Assembly (NCBI GenBank): GCA_036768485.1
Contig: JAVLUZ010000747.1
Coordinates: 124,001 to 188,000 of the forward strand
Reading direction: 5' to 3'
Origin: Mermis nigrescens
Taxonomy: Eukaryota; Nematoda; Enoplea; Mermithida; Mermithidae
DNA: 64,000 nt
Shown here: positions 12,888-52,959 of the stretch, one piece after another
Position numbering within the stretch: position 1 is the first letter of the stretch
Layout of the letters: each line of letters opens with the position of its first letter
The notes under the pieces: generated by a model
The model's input: the letters and a program-made list of their open reading frames with translations, nothing else
The model's database searches: none
What the model was told of the DNA's origin: nothing
Translations under genes and position numbers: made by a program

Positions 12888-13207
12888 GTGACGAGTTCCT
12901 CCAGAAATTTTACCACTCAACCAAAATTTGCTACGAATTTTCCTAAGACTTCCAAAACATTCATAAAAAGGTACCGTTTAAGCGTTTTTAGCTGATTCGA
13001 AAAGTAGCGAATTTCGGTGCATCGCGTCATATGTATAATCCTTTTTTGTCTATATTTTCTTCAACTTATTCGAATTTTCTGACATTAAGGACATTAATTA
13101 TCATTTCATACTCTAGAAAGATGGAGCATCGTCAGAAACACTAAAAATGATGTTTTTTAGCCCAAAAAAGGCACTTTGAAAAAATTTTCATTTTCAGCCC
13201 TTCACCA

Positions 13208-13613
13208 CACGCGGGCGTGGGGAGTGGGGAATTTGAGGGTACGCATCAGGCACGTAGCTGGCCGTCCTATTTTGGGGAGACCAACACCAATTTTTTGGGG
13301 GACTAAGCCCAAAAAAGCCGAAAATAGCATAAAATAACGTAAAGCCCTATTTTTCCGATTTTTCTGAATTTTGGGGGTCCAGACTTCCCATTATCCCTCT
13401 GAGCTACGTGCCTGGTATGCACCCCCAGAAAACAAAATGCCCGCCCGAATTCAATTTTTGAAATTTTTTAGCAATTTTTTGATGTCACTGGATAGTGCTC
13501 GATGAGAGACGTTGAAAAATGGTGTTTTTTCGCCATATCACAATTCTTAAGACCATTTTTGACCTCTGGAAAACATGCACCACCCCCAGAATTTCGGTGC
13601 TGCCCAACTATGC
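13208..13613 (-). mobile_element. A element, copy 9, interrupted by a C element
   Basis: Starts CACACGCGGGCGTGG, core GTGCTCGATGAGAGACGTTG, ends GGTGCTGCCCAACTATG. Lies just downstream of the stop codon in the 3' flank of the RRM/F-box/LRR gene. Confidence 0.8.
13247..13414 (+). mobile_element. C element, copy 1, nested in A
   Basis: CAGGCACGTAGCTGGCC to GAGCTACGTGCCTG, 14-bp inverted ends; TSD GTACGCAT versus GTATGCAC. The split A sequence reads through once C is removed. Confidence 0.88.
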
Positions 13614-13666
13614 CCGCCCCCAAAATTTCCATGCTGAGCATATCCGCCCAAAATGACCTCAAAAAA

Positions 13667-41135
<27,469 letters not shown>

Positions 41136-41251
41136 TGTAAGACCTTATATAATAGTTGAGAAAAAATGCGTGATAAAAGTGAAAAAGCTAGCAATTAGTT
41201 ATGATATCTACTGTCATGGCAATCTGAATGCACTTTTTTGTTAACCACGAC

Positions 41252-41662
41252 GATACATGATGTTGGGGAAGGGGGGGTTGAGGGTTTCAATCCCCCAAAA
41301 AAATTTTCAGCCCCCGCAGAACTTTTTTCACCACCAGAATTCGCGACTTCTCGAAAGTTTCCAAAAATTTTACTAAAAATTCGTAAGAAAGGTGCTTTTT
41401 AAGCGTTCTTAGCATATCTATTTGCTGAAAGTGTCAAATTTTCGGCGCTTCGCGCAATACACTCCTGTTTTGACTATATTTTGTTCAATTTATTCATCTT
41501 TTTACATTTTTTCTATTTTGTTCATGTTTTTATGCTCTAGAAAGATAGAGCATTGTCTGAAACGCCAAAAACAGTGTTTTTGACGCGTACCCAGCATTTT
41601 TGGGCCCAAAAAGGCACTTAAGGATTTCATCAATTCCAGAATTCCCACGCTGTGCATGTATG
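41252..41662 (-). mobile_element. F element, copy 3
   Basis: GATACATGATGTTGG to GCTGTGCATGTATG; flanks ACCACGAC and GCAACGAC. Lies about 120 bp upstream of the start codon of the RRM/F-box/LRR gene, so it may sit in its promoter. Confidence 0.82.
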
Positions 41663-42690
41663 GCAACGACTAAAATTGTGCTGCTTCACGTACAACATCG
41701 ATAAAGAATTTCGGTACTTAAGTATATACCTACCTACATACATAGCTCAGAAGGACATCATTTTTAAAAATTGCATATTCCTCAATGAAATCATGCGAGA
41801 ACGACAAAAAAAGGATCCATCTTTTAGTGTTTTGATTTTTTATATTTTAGACAAGCCAACGCGTATACCCAGGTTCATATCCAAGATTTTAAGCTCAACC
41901 TTGCACACCTTTATATGTCAAAGTACATCAACAAATCCATAATCGTCGCCGAAAAATTGCTGTCACTCTTGCTTCTTGAACAAATCACATTTTTGCATAA
42001 AACCTGGGAAGAACAGAAGACATAGATGCAAAATGCGCTTTTATGTTGTTTGAAGACTAAAAATGGAGTGATTAAACCGCGCGCTTGGGACCTAATAGAC
42101 TCTAATTATAATTAAGAAATTCGGCGCAAAGCGCCAAAAAGTTTAGCGATTTCAGGCTAAAAAAGCAAGGAGGATTAATGGAAAAAACCATTCTTACATT
42201 TCATTTGAGGAAGAGTCCGTGCTCGGCTACCCGCCCCCTGGATACGGGCCTGCAGATACCTAAAGTTCCCGGATCCCAGCTAAATAGCAGGTAAGACCTT
42301 TCATTATTTAATTTTAGTGAAAGAAGAAGAAATTATTGTTAAAAAAACACGAAATCATGGGTACATAAATATGAAACGAATTAAAAGGAATGACAAAAAG
42401 ACATACGGTCACAATTCCACAATTTCATATGACTACGACGATGCCTGCATCGCAGTCGCATTGCATTGCTACTCAGTTACTTGCTATAACCTATTTCACA
42501 AAACCTTGTGCATAGTTCATTATTTTTGAGTCAACGTAAGATGATTACAATAGCGGTTTCGACCACCATTTTTTCCACTATTTAGCCTATTTGCCAACCA
42601 AAATTCTGAAAAATGGAAAAATTTTTGGGCTTGGTTGGAATTTGTGGAAAATCTTTGTAATGCCAAAATGCGTTTTAGAGGAGTAAAATT
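41663..42690. other. No gene recognised
   Basis: Upstream region of the RRM/F-box/LRR gene. An open frame of 96 codons at 41652-41942 (+) has no motif. One hairpin GGCGCAAAGCGCC at 42122. Confidence 0.5.
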
Positions 42691-43950
42691 TCTAAATTTT
42701 CCGGCGCTTTGCGCCACATTGATTTGATTTTATACTTGTTATTGCAATTTAGGCCGCGCTGCGCTCACCACAGCACTTTTGTCGACAGCTTGCTTTAGAG
42801 ACTCACTATAATTGAAAATTCTCGTCTTTTGCACGGATTTGGACAATTATAGCAAATGCTAAAAATGCGTTTTAGAGATATGAAAAGTCAAAAACTCTCG
42901 GCACATCGCGCCGAATTAATTTAATCTTATTACTTCTTATTGATATGTAGACCGCTCGGGATTCGAACAACTTTTGTAATACAAAAATGCGTTTTACAGA
43001 GATAAAATTTCAAAATTTTTCGGCGCTTTGTGCCACATTGATAAATTAATGTTTTTCATTGTCAAAAGCGACTCCAGAAATTGGCTAAAATGCTCAGCTG
43101 AAGGAAGGAAAATCAAGTTTTATCATAAATAACAGAACCTCTACAGAATAGTAATTGTTAAAATGTCATCAAAAATGGTAATGTTAGTTATAATTGCAAT
43201 CACTGTTTTTTTTGTACGAGCCTCTTTGTACATGTACAAAGATCCCCGAAAAAGTCTTTGTACGAGCGAAAATTTTTTTGTACATATAACGTATAGATAT
43301 GCAATTGAATGTACACATTTTTACATACTACTAGATTGTTATCCGTGACCCGCACGCTTCACAAAATGTGTAACTTTGTCCTAAATTCAGCTGGTTATAT
43401 TAGTTCGGCCCGAAACGCCAAAATTTTCATGAGACTTAGGTTGAAATTACACATAAAATTCGACTCAGCAAGTTAAAATGACTTGTGTTACACAATTATA
43501 AATAATAAGCGGTTGCAATGTGCTGACTGAATCTCATAATAGACACCAATTTGCTTATGAATTTATGCAACGCAAAGATAAAAGAGTCAATTTTATCTTC
43601 AAACGGCAGAAAACAGTGCACTGTCGTTTAATAGTTATTTTTATCTGCCTAAAATCTTTATGAAACAGTGGAAATAGATGTAAAAGATGCTTCAATCTGT
43701 ACAAAGATGCTTACAGATAGATTTTGGAGTGTTTAATGCTCGCGCCTGCAGCTAAATAGAATGTAATTATGATACTCGGCGCGAAGCGCCGAAAATTTTC
43801 TAGAAATTTTGCTAAAAAATACTCTAAAAAACGTTAAAATTACTATTACTTTGCCCCAAAAAGTCTTTGTACATTGAACAAAGATGACTCCGAAAATCTT
43901 TGTACGAGCCTCAAAATCGTTGTCTCGTACAAAAAAAACAGTGATTGCAA
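42590..43950. repeat. Hairpin-repeat tract
   Basis: Four or more copies of a module with an AAAATGCGTTTTAGAG word and a hairpin of the GGCGC-TTC-GCGCC type (42703, 42900, 43020, 43780), and TTTGTACATGTACAAAGA palindromes (43225, 43870). The same parts make up 49650-49820, 50840-51230 and 53320-53720. Confidence 0.6.
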
Positions 43951-44129
43951 TAGTACCATTTTTTATAATGCGATGACCTCTGTTATTTGAAAGCCGACAA
44001 TGCGTAAATAGCTAATGCCAGTAAAGTAAGCCTAAGCCTAAGGATAAAAATAAAGCAGATTACCATTGATTATTTTAGCAACATAGTTATATACTAGAAC
44101 TGTAACGGGGCCACCTTTTTACCAGGGCC

Positions 44130-44180
44130 GGGGCCAGGAGCCGAGGCACCGGCGCCGGGCTGGCGCCTGGCCAGGGCCTA
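44130..44180. other. GC-rich GGCCAGG patch
   Basis: Repeats of CCAGGGCCGGGGCCAGG and GGCGCCGGGCTGGCGCC; resembles the CCTCGG runs at D ends but no element could be bounded. Confidence 0.4.
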
Positions 44181-44296
44181 CAACCATTCCATACCATAGG
44201 TGTTCATATGACATCCCATACTGGCGATTGTTAAGTACTATACGCGCCCAGCTCTTATTTGTGACATATAACATAATAGTAGTGATGAAAAATAAT

Positions 44297-44298
44297 AC

Positions 44299-44336
<38 letters not shown>

Positions 44337-44366
44337 TAAAAATAATATCATAATAATGATATTAAA

Positions 44367-44411
<45 letters not shown>

Positions 44412-44453
44412 TATAATAACAATAATATTAACAATAATAATGATAATGATATC

Positions 44454-44528
<75 letters not shown>

Positions 44529-44535
44529 CATATTA
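44297..44535. repeat. (AAT)n microsatellite
   Basis: AAT units in two blocks with a central ATTATAATAACAATAATATT interruption. Confidence 0.95.
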
Positions 44536-44966
44536 ATGATAATAGATAAAAATAATTATAATTACTAAGATATCTTTACTCAAATTAAGATCATATTCAG
44601 GTGAATAATTTTATCTTTTTTATGGTAAATGCTTGTAAGTTGATAAAGATTTCATTGTTATTTTCTTGAATTACTTTTCTACTTTTCTAATTAAGCATAT
44701 GATTGCTGAAATGAAATGGACGAAATTAGGAATTTCATGAGGCATTGCATGGAAAGAATTTAATTTTCAACTATGATTTTATTCAGCGAGAATTAAAGCG
44801 AATTGCTCTTGCATTTACTAGAGCCGTCTTAGAGGCTGGGGAAAGGGAGAATCTTCTGGGATAAATATGGTGAGATTAAGGTCAGAAACGGACAAGAAGA
44901 GTCAAGGTGTTTTTCTGACGAAAAGATTGAAGTCGACCAGCATCTGAGAACTAATGTAGTCATTAC

Positions 44967-45244
44967 CACACCTGGGCGTAGGGGGATAGGGTTGGGGGTA
45001 TGCACCCCAGAGAAACCAAAATACTCCCAAAAACCAAAACACCCCCCAGAAACCAAAATACCCTCCCAGAATTCAATTTTTAAAAATCTTTTCGTTTTGT
45101 TCGCAATTTTTAATGCCAATGGATAGTGCTCGATGAGAAACGTTGAAAAATGGTGTTTTTTTCGCCATACCACCACTTTTCAAGGCCATTTTTGACCTTT
45201 AAAAAATCTTGCACCCCCCCCAATTTCGTTGCTGCCCACGTATA
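44967..45244 (-). mobile_element. A element, copy 12
   Basis: Perfect TSD GTCATTAC (44959-44966, 45245-45252). CACACCTGGGCGTAGG to GCTGCCCACGTATA. Confidence 0.94.
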
Positions 45245-45659
45245 GTCATTACACTTCTTAAATCTTTTTCGCCATTTTTAAATCAAGAATTTCATTAGGC
45301 ATTGCATTTTCAACTACGATTTTATGCAGCTATATAAAGCGATTTGTTCTCAAATTTGCTAGAGCTGCAGCAAGCAGTGATGCACGTGAGGGTTTGGTGG
45401 GAAAGGAAAATTATCTAAGGTAGATATGGTAAGACTAAGGCTAGAAATGGCAACAATTAAGGCATATTATGCGAAAATGATTGAAATCAACGAGAAGCTG
45501 TGAATTAACGTAGATATTAAGATTTTCAAACCTTTTTTTCTTTATTTTTAAAATTGTTTTAGTTCGAAAAGACTGCATGAACCCCAGACTATAAATCCTA
45601 TGCAAATGCAACAGTAGTAAGGAGACCCCCCCCGCAAGCGTATTTTGGGGGCGCCACAC

Positions 45660-46442
45660 GTTATAACATAGGACGATTCTCCCAAGCTTTCCTACTTGGA
45701 GGCGCCATGCGAGTGACCGCCTTCGGCTACCCTCGCGTTTTCATGGGGGAAATTTTCCCAGGGGAAAATTTTTTAAGTCTTTCAGGAGTAGTTAGGCGGG
45801 CTTCCCTAAGAAGATTTTTATTTTTTATAACAAAAAATCAATTATAATAAATATGCCCAGACATGCCCAAGGTCAGCAGGAAAGTGTCTGAACATGTCTG
45901 GGCGTGCCCGGGCCTGCCCAGGGGGAGGGTGCGCGTCCAGCTGAGGGCCAGGGGCTCAGGGCCAGGGGAGGGTTAAATTTCCACGAGGGGGGACTCAAAG
46001 ATTTATATCTCAAGAGCCAATGGCTGGATTGGGCTGAAAATTTTGCAGTATGTAAGGTATACATTAGGCATCATGCGTACATAATTTTAGCGCTCAATCT
46101 ACAGTATACCAGCATTAGTTAACACTTTTGCATAACTCAAGAGAACTAGCGATCAGAATGAGCTCAAATTTTCAGAGTATGTTAGCTGCCAGGGAGGGGG
46201 CTGTGCCAGCCCAGGGCCAGGGGCCCAGGGCCAGGAAAAAGGAGGAAATTCCAACTGTGTGGTTCGCTGGGTTCCACCTTCAGCTACCCCCGCTGTTCCA
46301 TGAGGAACCCCGGGTGTTATTACCCCGGGGGTAATTTTTGAAGAGGCGTAAGTCAAGAACAAATGGCCGGATCGGGCTGAAATTTTAGGTGTAGGATAAA
46401 TACTCTATAAGCAAACTATTACAAAAATTTATAAGGGAGCAC
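45660..46442 (+). repeat. P repeat tract, left part
   Basis: Degenerate units with AATGGCTGGATTGGGCTGAA or variants (46018, 46140, 46355) and GTCAGCAGGAAAGTGTCTGA (45871). Interrupted by D3; continues at 49095-49440. Confidence 0.65.
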
Positions 46443-49071
46443 CAGTGATCGGACCGAGGGTACTTTTGGACCCTCGGCCTCGGCCGAGGCCGAGGCGGCT
46501 TAAAATCCTTGCCTCGGCCGGCCAGGCCGAGGCCGAGGGTAATGCCGAGGGTCAAGCTTATATACCTATACCCATAAATAGTACTCTTAGAATATTTTGT
46601 ATGCACATGAGCTAGAGAATAATCGTAATGTTAAACACTTTATCGAATGTCAAACAATTCATTTTTATTTTCAATAATAGTAGATTGAATGTGTGAAGGA
46701 TTTACTGAATAAAGTCAGCAGCATGAAAGCATACTTAATTTGACAAGTTGCCGTTGATGAAGACTTGGAAAAGTTACATAATCAAAAATATGGCTGAACA
46801 AGCACTTAAAAACTTTCATTACTATAAATAAGAAACAGTGTTGAAGAAATAAACGAACAAACGAAATTAGCTAAGTAAAGACAGAACTGTAGCCATTGTT
46901 GTGCTCGCTTCTGTAGTAATGCATGTTCACACACGCTTTTTCAGTCATCCAATTCTGGTGTGGCAGGTAATATGACGGAAACTGCACTGTACTTTCCGAT
47001 CATAGTTTCCCAGGGTTCAGAGTTGAGGGAAGGGTGAAATCCCAAAATGGGAGACCAGTAAATTAAGTAGTGTCTTTGTATGAGCGAACAAATTTTTGTA
47101 GATATTTTATATAAATATATTTTTAAACATACACATTTTTACATACTGCCAGTGTGTGACCTGCAACCGGAAAAAACGCAGTCCTAAACAGTGTTCTTTT
47201 TATGCAAGATACCTTTTTACATGTACAAAGATGGTATCCAAAAGTGTTTGAACATTTTGTACATGCAAATTTTTGTGTTTTACTATAGTATGGCACAGTA
47301 GCGATTTAGTGTGGTAAAACAGGGTTTTTCGACCTTTGGTAGTGTATCTTAGCTAATTCGTGGGTTTCTGAATATTTGACATTTTTCCATTATAAATGCC
47401 AATTTTACTATTCTAAAGATATATAGGTCAGACAATTACTGATGCGCCGAAAATTTTCGGAAATTTCACACCTTTTTACAGTTTTTGTCTCTCCAAAAAT
47501 CTTTGTGCATGTACAAAGACGGTCCTGAAAAGATTCTGTACATTATGAAAAATCTTTGCCGAAGACAAAAAACCGTGGCCCTAAATGCGATAATTCGGCT
47601 TGAATTTAGTTGATAATATTAGTTCGGCGCGAAGCGCCGAAATTTTTATCAGCTTTGGATGAAATTTACACATAAAACTCGACTGAGAAAGCTAAAATAA
47701 CTTGTACTACAAAATCAGAAATATTACAGATATTGTAATATGCCAATTAAATCTTGTAATAAGCACTACTGTGCTTAGAAATCCAATGCAACATCAGGAT
47801 AAATTAGTCAATTTTATCTTTGAACGGCAAAAAAGTGCAAAGTTATTAAATAGTACTTATTTTGCATAAAATTTTTGAAAATAGTATAAATAGATACAAA
47901 TGATATTTAAATCTGCATAAAGATGCCTAGATTACACAAAAATTGATTTTGGAGTGTTTATTTCCCCTGCTTCAATTGAAATACAGTATATTAGCGATAT
48001 TTTGCGCGAAGCGTCGAAAATTTTTTGAAATTTCCTAAAATATACTGAAAAACGATATAATTAATATCACGTTGTCCAAGAAAGTATTTCAAAATTGTAT
48101 AAAAATGGCTCCAAGAAAATGCACGAGCCGAAATTGATTTTTGGCAAAACCTGCATTTATTGGCCATTTTTAGGTGCATTTTTGCGATTTTCGGCCGAAA
48201 ATTCGTGATCATTTACCCCCTCTCCCATAAAAATGGCCGAAAACCACACGTGTAACAGGGGGCTTTGGGGAATTCCCCACCCACCCAGGGTTGGACGTCC
48301 TCCCCACACCCTTCCCTCCAACGTCAGAAAGTTTTTACTCACCCAACCCATTTTTGGCGAAAATTTGCGCTTTGTTGGCTATTTTTAGGTGCTTTTGCCA
48401 TTTTTGACATAAAATCAGAGTCGCTAATCCCTCCTCCTTCTAAAAATGGCCAGGGACCCCTACCCGAAATTTCAAGCCGTTACATGTATGCCGAGGAGCC
48501 CCTCCCGAAAATTTTGAGCTGTTGCATGCATGTTTTATAGTGATAGTTTGTCTATTCACTCTTGCTTACATTCAAAAATACTGTATCTTTTCGTGAAATT
48601 CTAATAGTTAGCTGCACTTTTGCCATAGTAAAAATTAAGTTCAAAAAATATTCAAAAGGTTTTCACCGAAAATCGTCTGACAGTGACTTGAGTCTTGTAC
48701 CCTGAGAGGAGGGTAATAACCCTCCCTCACCCCCTTTGGGAATGTGTGTTTCCGATCCATATAGCGAGCATGAGAATTAAAACTTAGTCATCACATGAAT
48801 AATAAATTGGCACTTTGCTGTATGTAACTTGGTGTAACTGGGTACGCGACTAAAACCATAAGAAAAGTCTATAGGTAAAAAATAGCCTCTGTACTGCAGA
48901 TGCATTCTAAATAGTTAATATTCAACGGATATATTAAACTTATTCAAATTTGATTTTAACCCTCGGCGCCTCGGCACTTTTCAGCTTCGCCCTCGGCGCC
49001 GAGGCCGAGGCTCCAAAAAACGCCGAGGCTTGCCGAGGCCAGGCCAGGCCGAGGCCTCGGTCCGATCACTG
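46443..49071 (-). mobile_element. D element, copy 3
   Basis: CAGTGATCGGACCGAGG to CCTCGGTCCGATCACTG, 2629 bp, inverted relative to D1 and D2. TSD GGGAGCAC (46435-46442) on the left and at 49092-49099 on the right, where the leading Gs have grown into a run of 24 G. Confidence 0.95.
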
Positions 49072-49094
49072 GGGGGGGGGGGGGGGGGGGGGGG
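49071..49094. repeat. Poly-G run at the D3 junction
   Basis: 24 consecutive G; could be partly an assembly artefact. Confidence 0.9.
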
Positions 49095-49440
49095 AGCACC
49101 CACAGTATGTTAGCATTATTTTACACTTTTGCATAAATCAAGAACCAGCAGCCAGATTGGGCTCAAATTTTAGGAGTAGGATATATACTTAAATCGCAGC
49201 TGTGCTATCTATGTACAAAATTTCAGCGCGCAGCCTACAGTATACCAATCTACTTTACACTTTCTCATATAGCACTATATTTCAAGAACTAGAGGGCGGA
49301 TTGGGCTAAAATTTCCAGAGTAAAGTGGGTATATGTTGCATGTGTTATCTTATTGATATGAGCATGTAATCTACAACTTGGCCACTGGAGTCAGCAGGAA
49401 ACGTGTCTGAACTGATCTGGGCATGCCCGGCCTGCCCTCA
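49095..49440 (+). repeat. P repeat tract, right part
   Basis: Units with CAGATTGGGCTCAAATTTTA and GGATTGGGCTAAAATTTCCA, and GTCAGCAGGAAACGTGTCTG (49388). Confidence 0.65.
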
Positions 49441-50839
49441 TCCGAAGTCTATAAATATTAAAAATTTTTCTTTAAAAATTTCCAGTTGACAATTGTTATC
49501 CGACTAAGTCTATAATTAAAACTTTTTCTCTAAAAATGTTATCAAATGTAAGAGTTACACCAGTGCGTAAGCTGCACACATGCATAACTTGCAATAAGAC
49601 ATTCATACAATCTAACAAGTTAAAGGAGCATGAGGAATCTGTGCATGTAGGTACCAATCGGCGCTTGAAGCGCCGAAAAATTTGGGAAGTTTTACCGCTC
49701 TAAAACGCATTTTTAACATTACAAAAATTTTCCACAAATGCCAACCAAGCCCAAAAATTTTTTCCATTCCCTAAAATTTTGGTTTACAAATAGACCAAAA
49801 AGCGCAAAAAAACGGTGGTAGGTAGTGCAGTTCAGTGTTGCCAGGTCCCAAAATTCAGATTCTCCTGCACAGAGGTAAAATTGGGGAAAAATTCTCCTGC
49901 AATTCTCCTGAAAATATTTTGATTCTCCTGAAAATTCTCCTGGCTCATATTTTGCAGGAAAGGTTGTACAGCAGATCTACAATTGTATGTACACATGCAT
50001 ATCAAGCATGCTCAGGCCAATTTACCTTGGTTCACCCAACTATTTTATTCTGATCTCTTGCCTGTTAATCCTAAGGACACTCAAGGCTAAATAATGAACA
50101 TTAATTCTCTCACAAAAAGCTCATGGAGCATATCTGCATTATACAGGCAGATGCAAAAATAATGGAAGACTAATGCTGCACCACAAAGTATAACATTTTA
50201 TTCAACATCAACAGCTGACAAACATTCAATAACAGATTCCTGATCTTCATCAGGATATACTGCTCAAGGGCCTAAGCTAAAGAGGTCGCATTGTTTACAA
50301 TACACATTATTCGAAAAAACAGTTTCTGTGCTTAAAACAGTGACCGCCAATTTTCAGTTGCACTTACATCATCAAAAATTTCTGAAAAGAGCCCTGTTTG
50401 CAATGTCTTTTGAAAAAATAAATAATACTTTATTACTAATTGTATGTACTTCAGTAGCAAGCAAATCCTTACGTTTTGAAATATATCAAAAAAATGTTTA
50501 TAGGCGCTTTGCAAACACCGTTTCTTTCCCAGCGATTTGGTTGACATTATAGACCGAACCCAAAATTTTTTTCCACTTTTTCCGACTTTTTTCCACATTT
50601 TTTGGGAGGTCTAAAAACGTTCAAAATAGAGCGCCTGTGTTGAAAAATCAGTGTTTTTTACGTGGAAAATTTTATGTACACATGCAATAGCGGTGTTTGA
50701 TGCACTTTTTGTATAAAAATTTCGCGCTCTACAAGAATATCACGATCAGTAACGTTATTTATGTTGAAACTTGAATTTCCTTCCTTCAGTAAAGCATTTT
50801 AGCCAATTCTGAAGTCGTTTTTGACAATTAAAACTATAA

Positions 50840-51230
50840 TTTATCAAATGGCGCGAAGCGCTAGAAAATTTTGAAATTTTAGCTCAAAAACTGTGCAGAA
50901 GGTAAGGATTTTCAATCGTAGTGGAGTTCTAGGACCAGATTATCGATAAAAATGCTGCAATTGACGCCGCGCGGCTCAAACATCAATAACAAGTAAGAAT
51001 TAAATCAATTCGGCGTGAAGCGCCGAAAAATTTTTTGTAGTTTCACCTCTCTGAAACGCATTTTTGCATTACAAAAACTAACCGAATCCGTGCAGAAGAT
51101 AAGGATTTTCAATCGTAGTAAAGTTCTAGATCAAATTTTCGATAAAAATGCTGCAGTTGACGCGGCGCGGCTCAAATATTAATAGAAAAATTAAATCAAT
51201 TTGGCATGAAGCGCCAAAAAATTTTTGGGG
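50840..51230. repeat. Hairpin-repeat modules inside N
   Basis: Three modules, each with a hairpin (50852, 51013, 51204) followed by GTGCAGAAGGTAAGGATTTT-like and TCGATAAAAATGCTGCA words. Confidence 0.65.
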
Positions 51231-51445
51231 TATCATTCGAGAAAAATGAGTTTCGGAACCAGCGAACCGCGATAGGAGAAGCATAGAGGTGTTAGAACAA
51301 ACGAAGACCAGCCAAGTGGCAGCCGCGGAAAGAAAACCGGAACGTTCAAGCTGCAAAGCTGATGGAAATATGACAGAGGAAAGGCGAAGCAGAACTAGTG
51401 AAAGAGTGAAGCGATCCTGAACCGATTAGTCATGTGATAAGTTTA

Positions 51446-52097
51446 TTTGGAATAATAAAGAGACATGCGGATGTGTTTGACTCCTCGTAACGCATTATAC
51501 TGTAACATATCATGTTTACTGCATTAGTGTAAAGGACCAGGAAGTAGGTAATTTTTACCCCCATGAGGTGGGTGCGGGTAAATGTGGGACGTTCAAAGTA
51601 CAATGAAACAGACTATATGGAATAAAAAACAGACATGCGGATGTGTTTCATTATACTGTAGAATATAAAGTAAATAGCATAAGTTTAAAGGACATTTACA
51701 TAAAATCATGAAGTAGGTAATTGATAACACCATGTAATTTATACCCCCATTAAGTGTGTGCGGGTAAATGTTGGACGCTGAAAGTACAATGAAACAGACT
51801 ATATGGAATAAAAAACAGACATGCGGATGTGTTTTACTGCTTGTAACTCATTATACTGTAGAATATAAAGTAAATAGCATAAGTTTAAAGGACATTTACA
51901 TATAAACATGAAGTAGGTAATTGATAACACCATTAGGCGGATGTGTTTGACTCCTTGTAACTCATTATACTGTAGAATATCACGTTTACCGCATTAGTTT
52001 AAAGGACATTTACATAAAATTATGAGGGAGGTAATTTTCAACCCCAATAGGTTTGTCCGGATAAATAAGGGACATTCAAAGTTCAATGAAACAGACG
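51446..52097 (+). repeat. Tandem array, four units of about 120-185 bp
   Basis: Units begin near 51449, 51619, 51804 and 51930: GACATGCGGATGTGTTTGAC, CATTATACTGTAGAATAT and TTTAAAGGACATTTACATA. Three end in AATGAAACAGAC, the terminal word of the M element, so the array may derive from M. Unit 3 is shortened. Confidence 0.85.
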
Positions 52098-52490
52098 ATT
52101 ACATGATCCGAAATGATTGGTACGGATGTAGGAGGGACATAAACATTAGTGAGGAACGTACTTATAGAAACAATAGAATATGGTATTAGTGAAAATCTGT
52201 TGAACACAAGTTTGGTCTTTTTACTTATCTTAGTAAAGCCTTAACGCATTTGATCAAGTACCTTCCTTTATGAAAATTATCTAATCACAAATATTACTGT
52301 ATCACAGAAATCGAACTACTTGCTATATTCACTACAGGCGAGGATCGGATTGGACAACATTTAAGAGGCTGACGTGCGATTGGTAGGAAAAAGCGCAAAA
52401 CTTTGTTTTTTTAGACCTCTGCAAAATCCGTCAACAGCGAATCAAATTGATTCGCGCTAAATTTTCTAGCATGACTGGAAAAATTACCTA

Positions 52491-52499
52491 TAAAAAGGG
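52491..52499 (+). promoter_or_regulatory. Possible TATA box
   Basis: CTATAAAAAGGGG, followed 45 bases later by an ATG opening a 78-codon frame (52538-52774) without recognisable domain. Might be the promoter of a lost gene of unit N; chance is not excluded. Confidence 0.25.
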
Positions 52500-52959
52500 G
52501 ATGCAATGCTCCCGCGCGCATTGTTAACTTTTATTAAATGTACGCACTGACGGGTGAATATGTAAGGAATCGCTATGTGGTGGGCACAGGTATCAGTGAA
52601 GAAGCGGAAGGCACCAACGGCCAGGACGAGTTTGAATGTGCTTTTGCCAGCATGCATTCTTTGAGAATTCGAGAATTCGAGTATACCCATATAGAAAGTC
52701 CTTGGATTCGTCAATTTCGGCTGATACCACTAATTCTGCTGCCCCTTAACTATATCATATTTTCAACAGATTAGCAGCTAGAACGTTCCGGTTCTTTTAT
52801 CCGCGCCCGAAAATCTATACTACTACTGATTTTCACTCATCTTGATGCTCCAATCGCACTTCGCTGATTGATTATTGTGACAAAGGCCCGACGGACTGGA
52901 GGATTAGAATAGTGAGTGGTGTAAACAACACGTTTTCTAATCATTAAGTTGAGCTTAGC

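Noticed and set aside
44238..44568. Poly-Ile/Leu and poly-Tyr open frames
   Set aside because: Translations of AAT and TA microsatellites.
45873..46362. Pro/Gly-rich frames as a collagen-like gene
   Set aside because: They come from GC-rich CCAGGGCCAGGGG repeats of the P tract, on both strands.
51126..51356. 76-codon minus-strand frame as a membrane protein
   Set aside because: It overlaps a hairpin-repeat module and lacks any family likeness.
52538..52774. A confirmed gene behind the TATA-like site
   Set aside because: Only one short frame, no domain, no clear donor; reported only as a weak regulatory feature.
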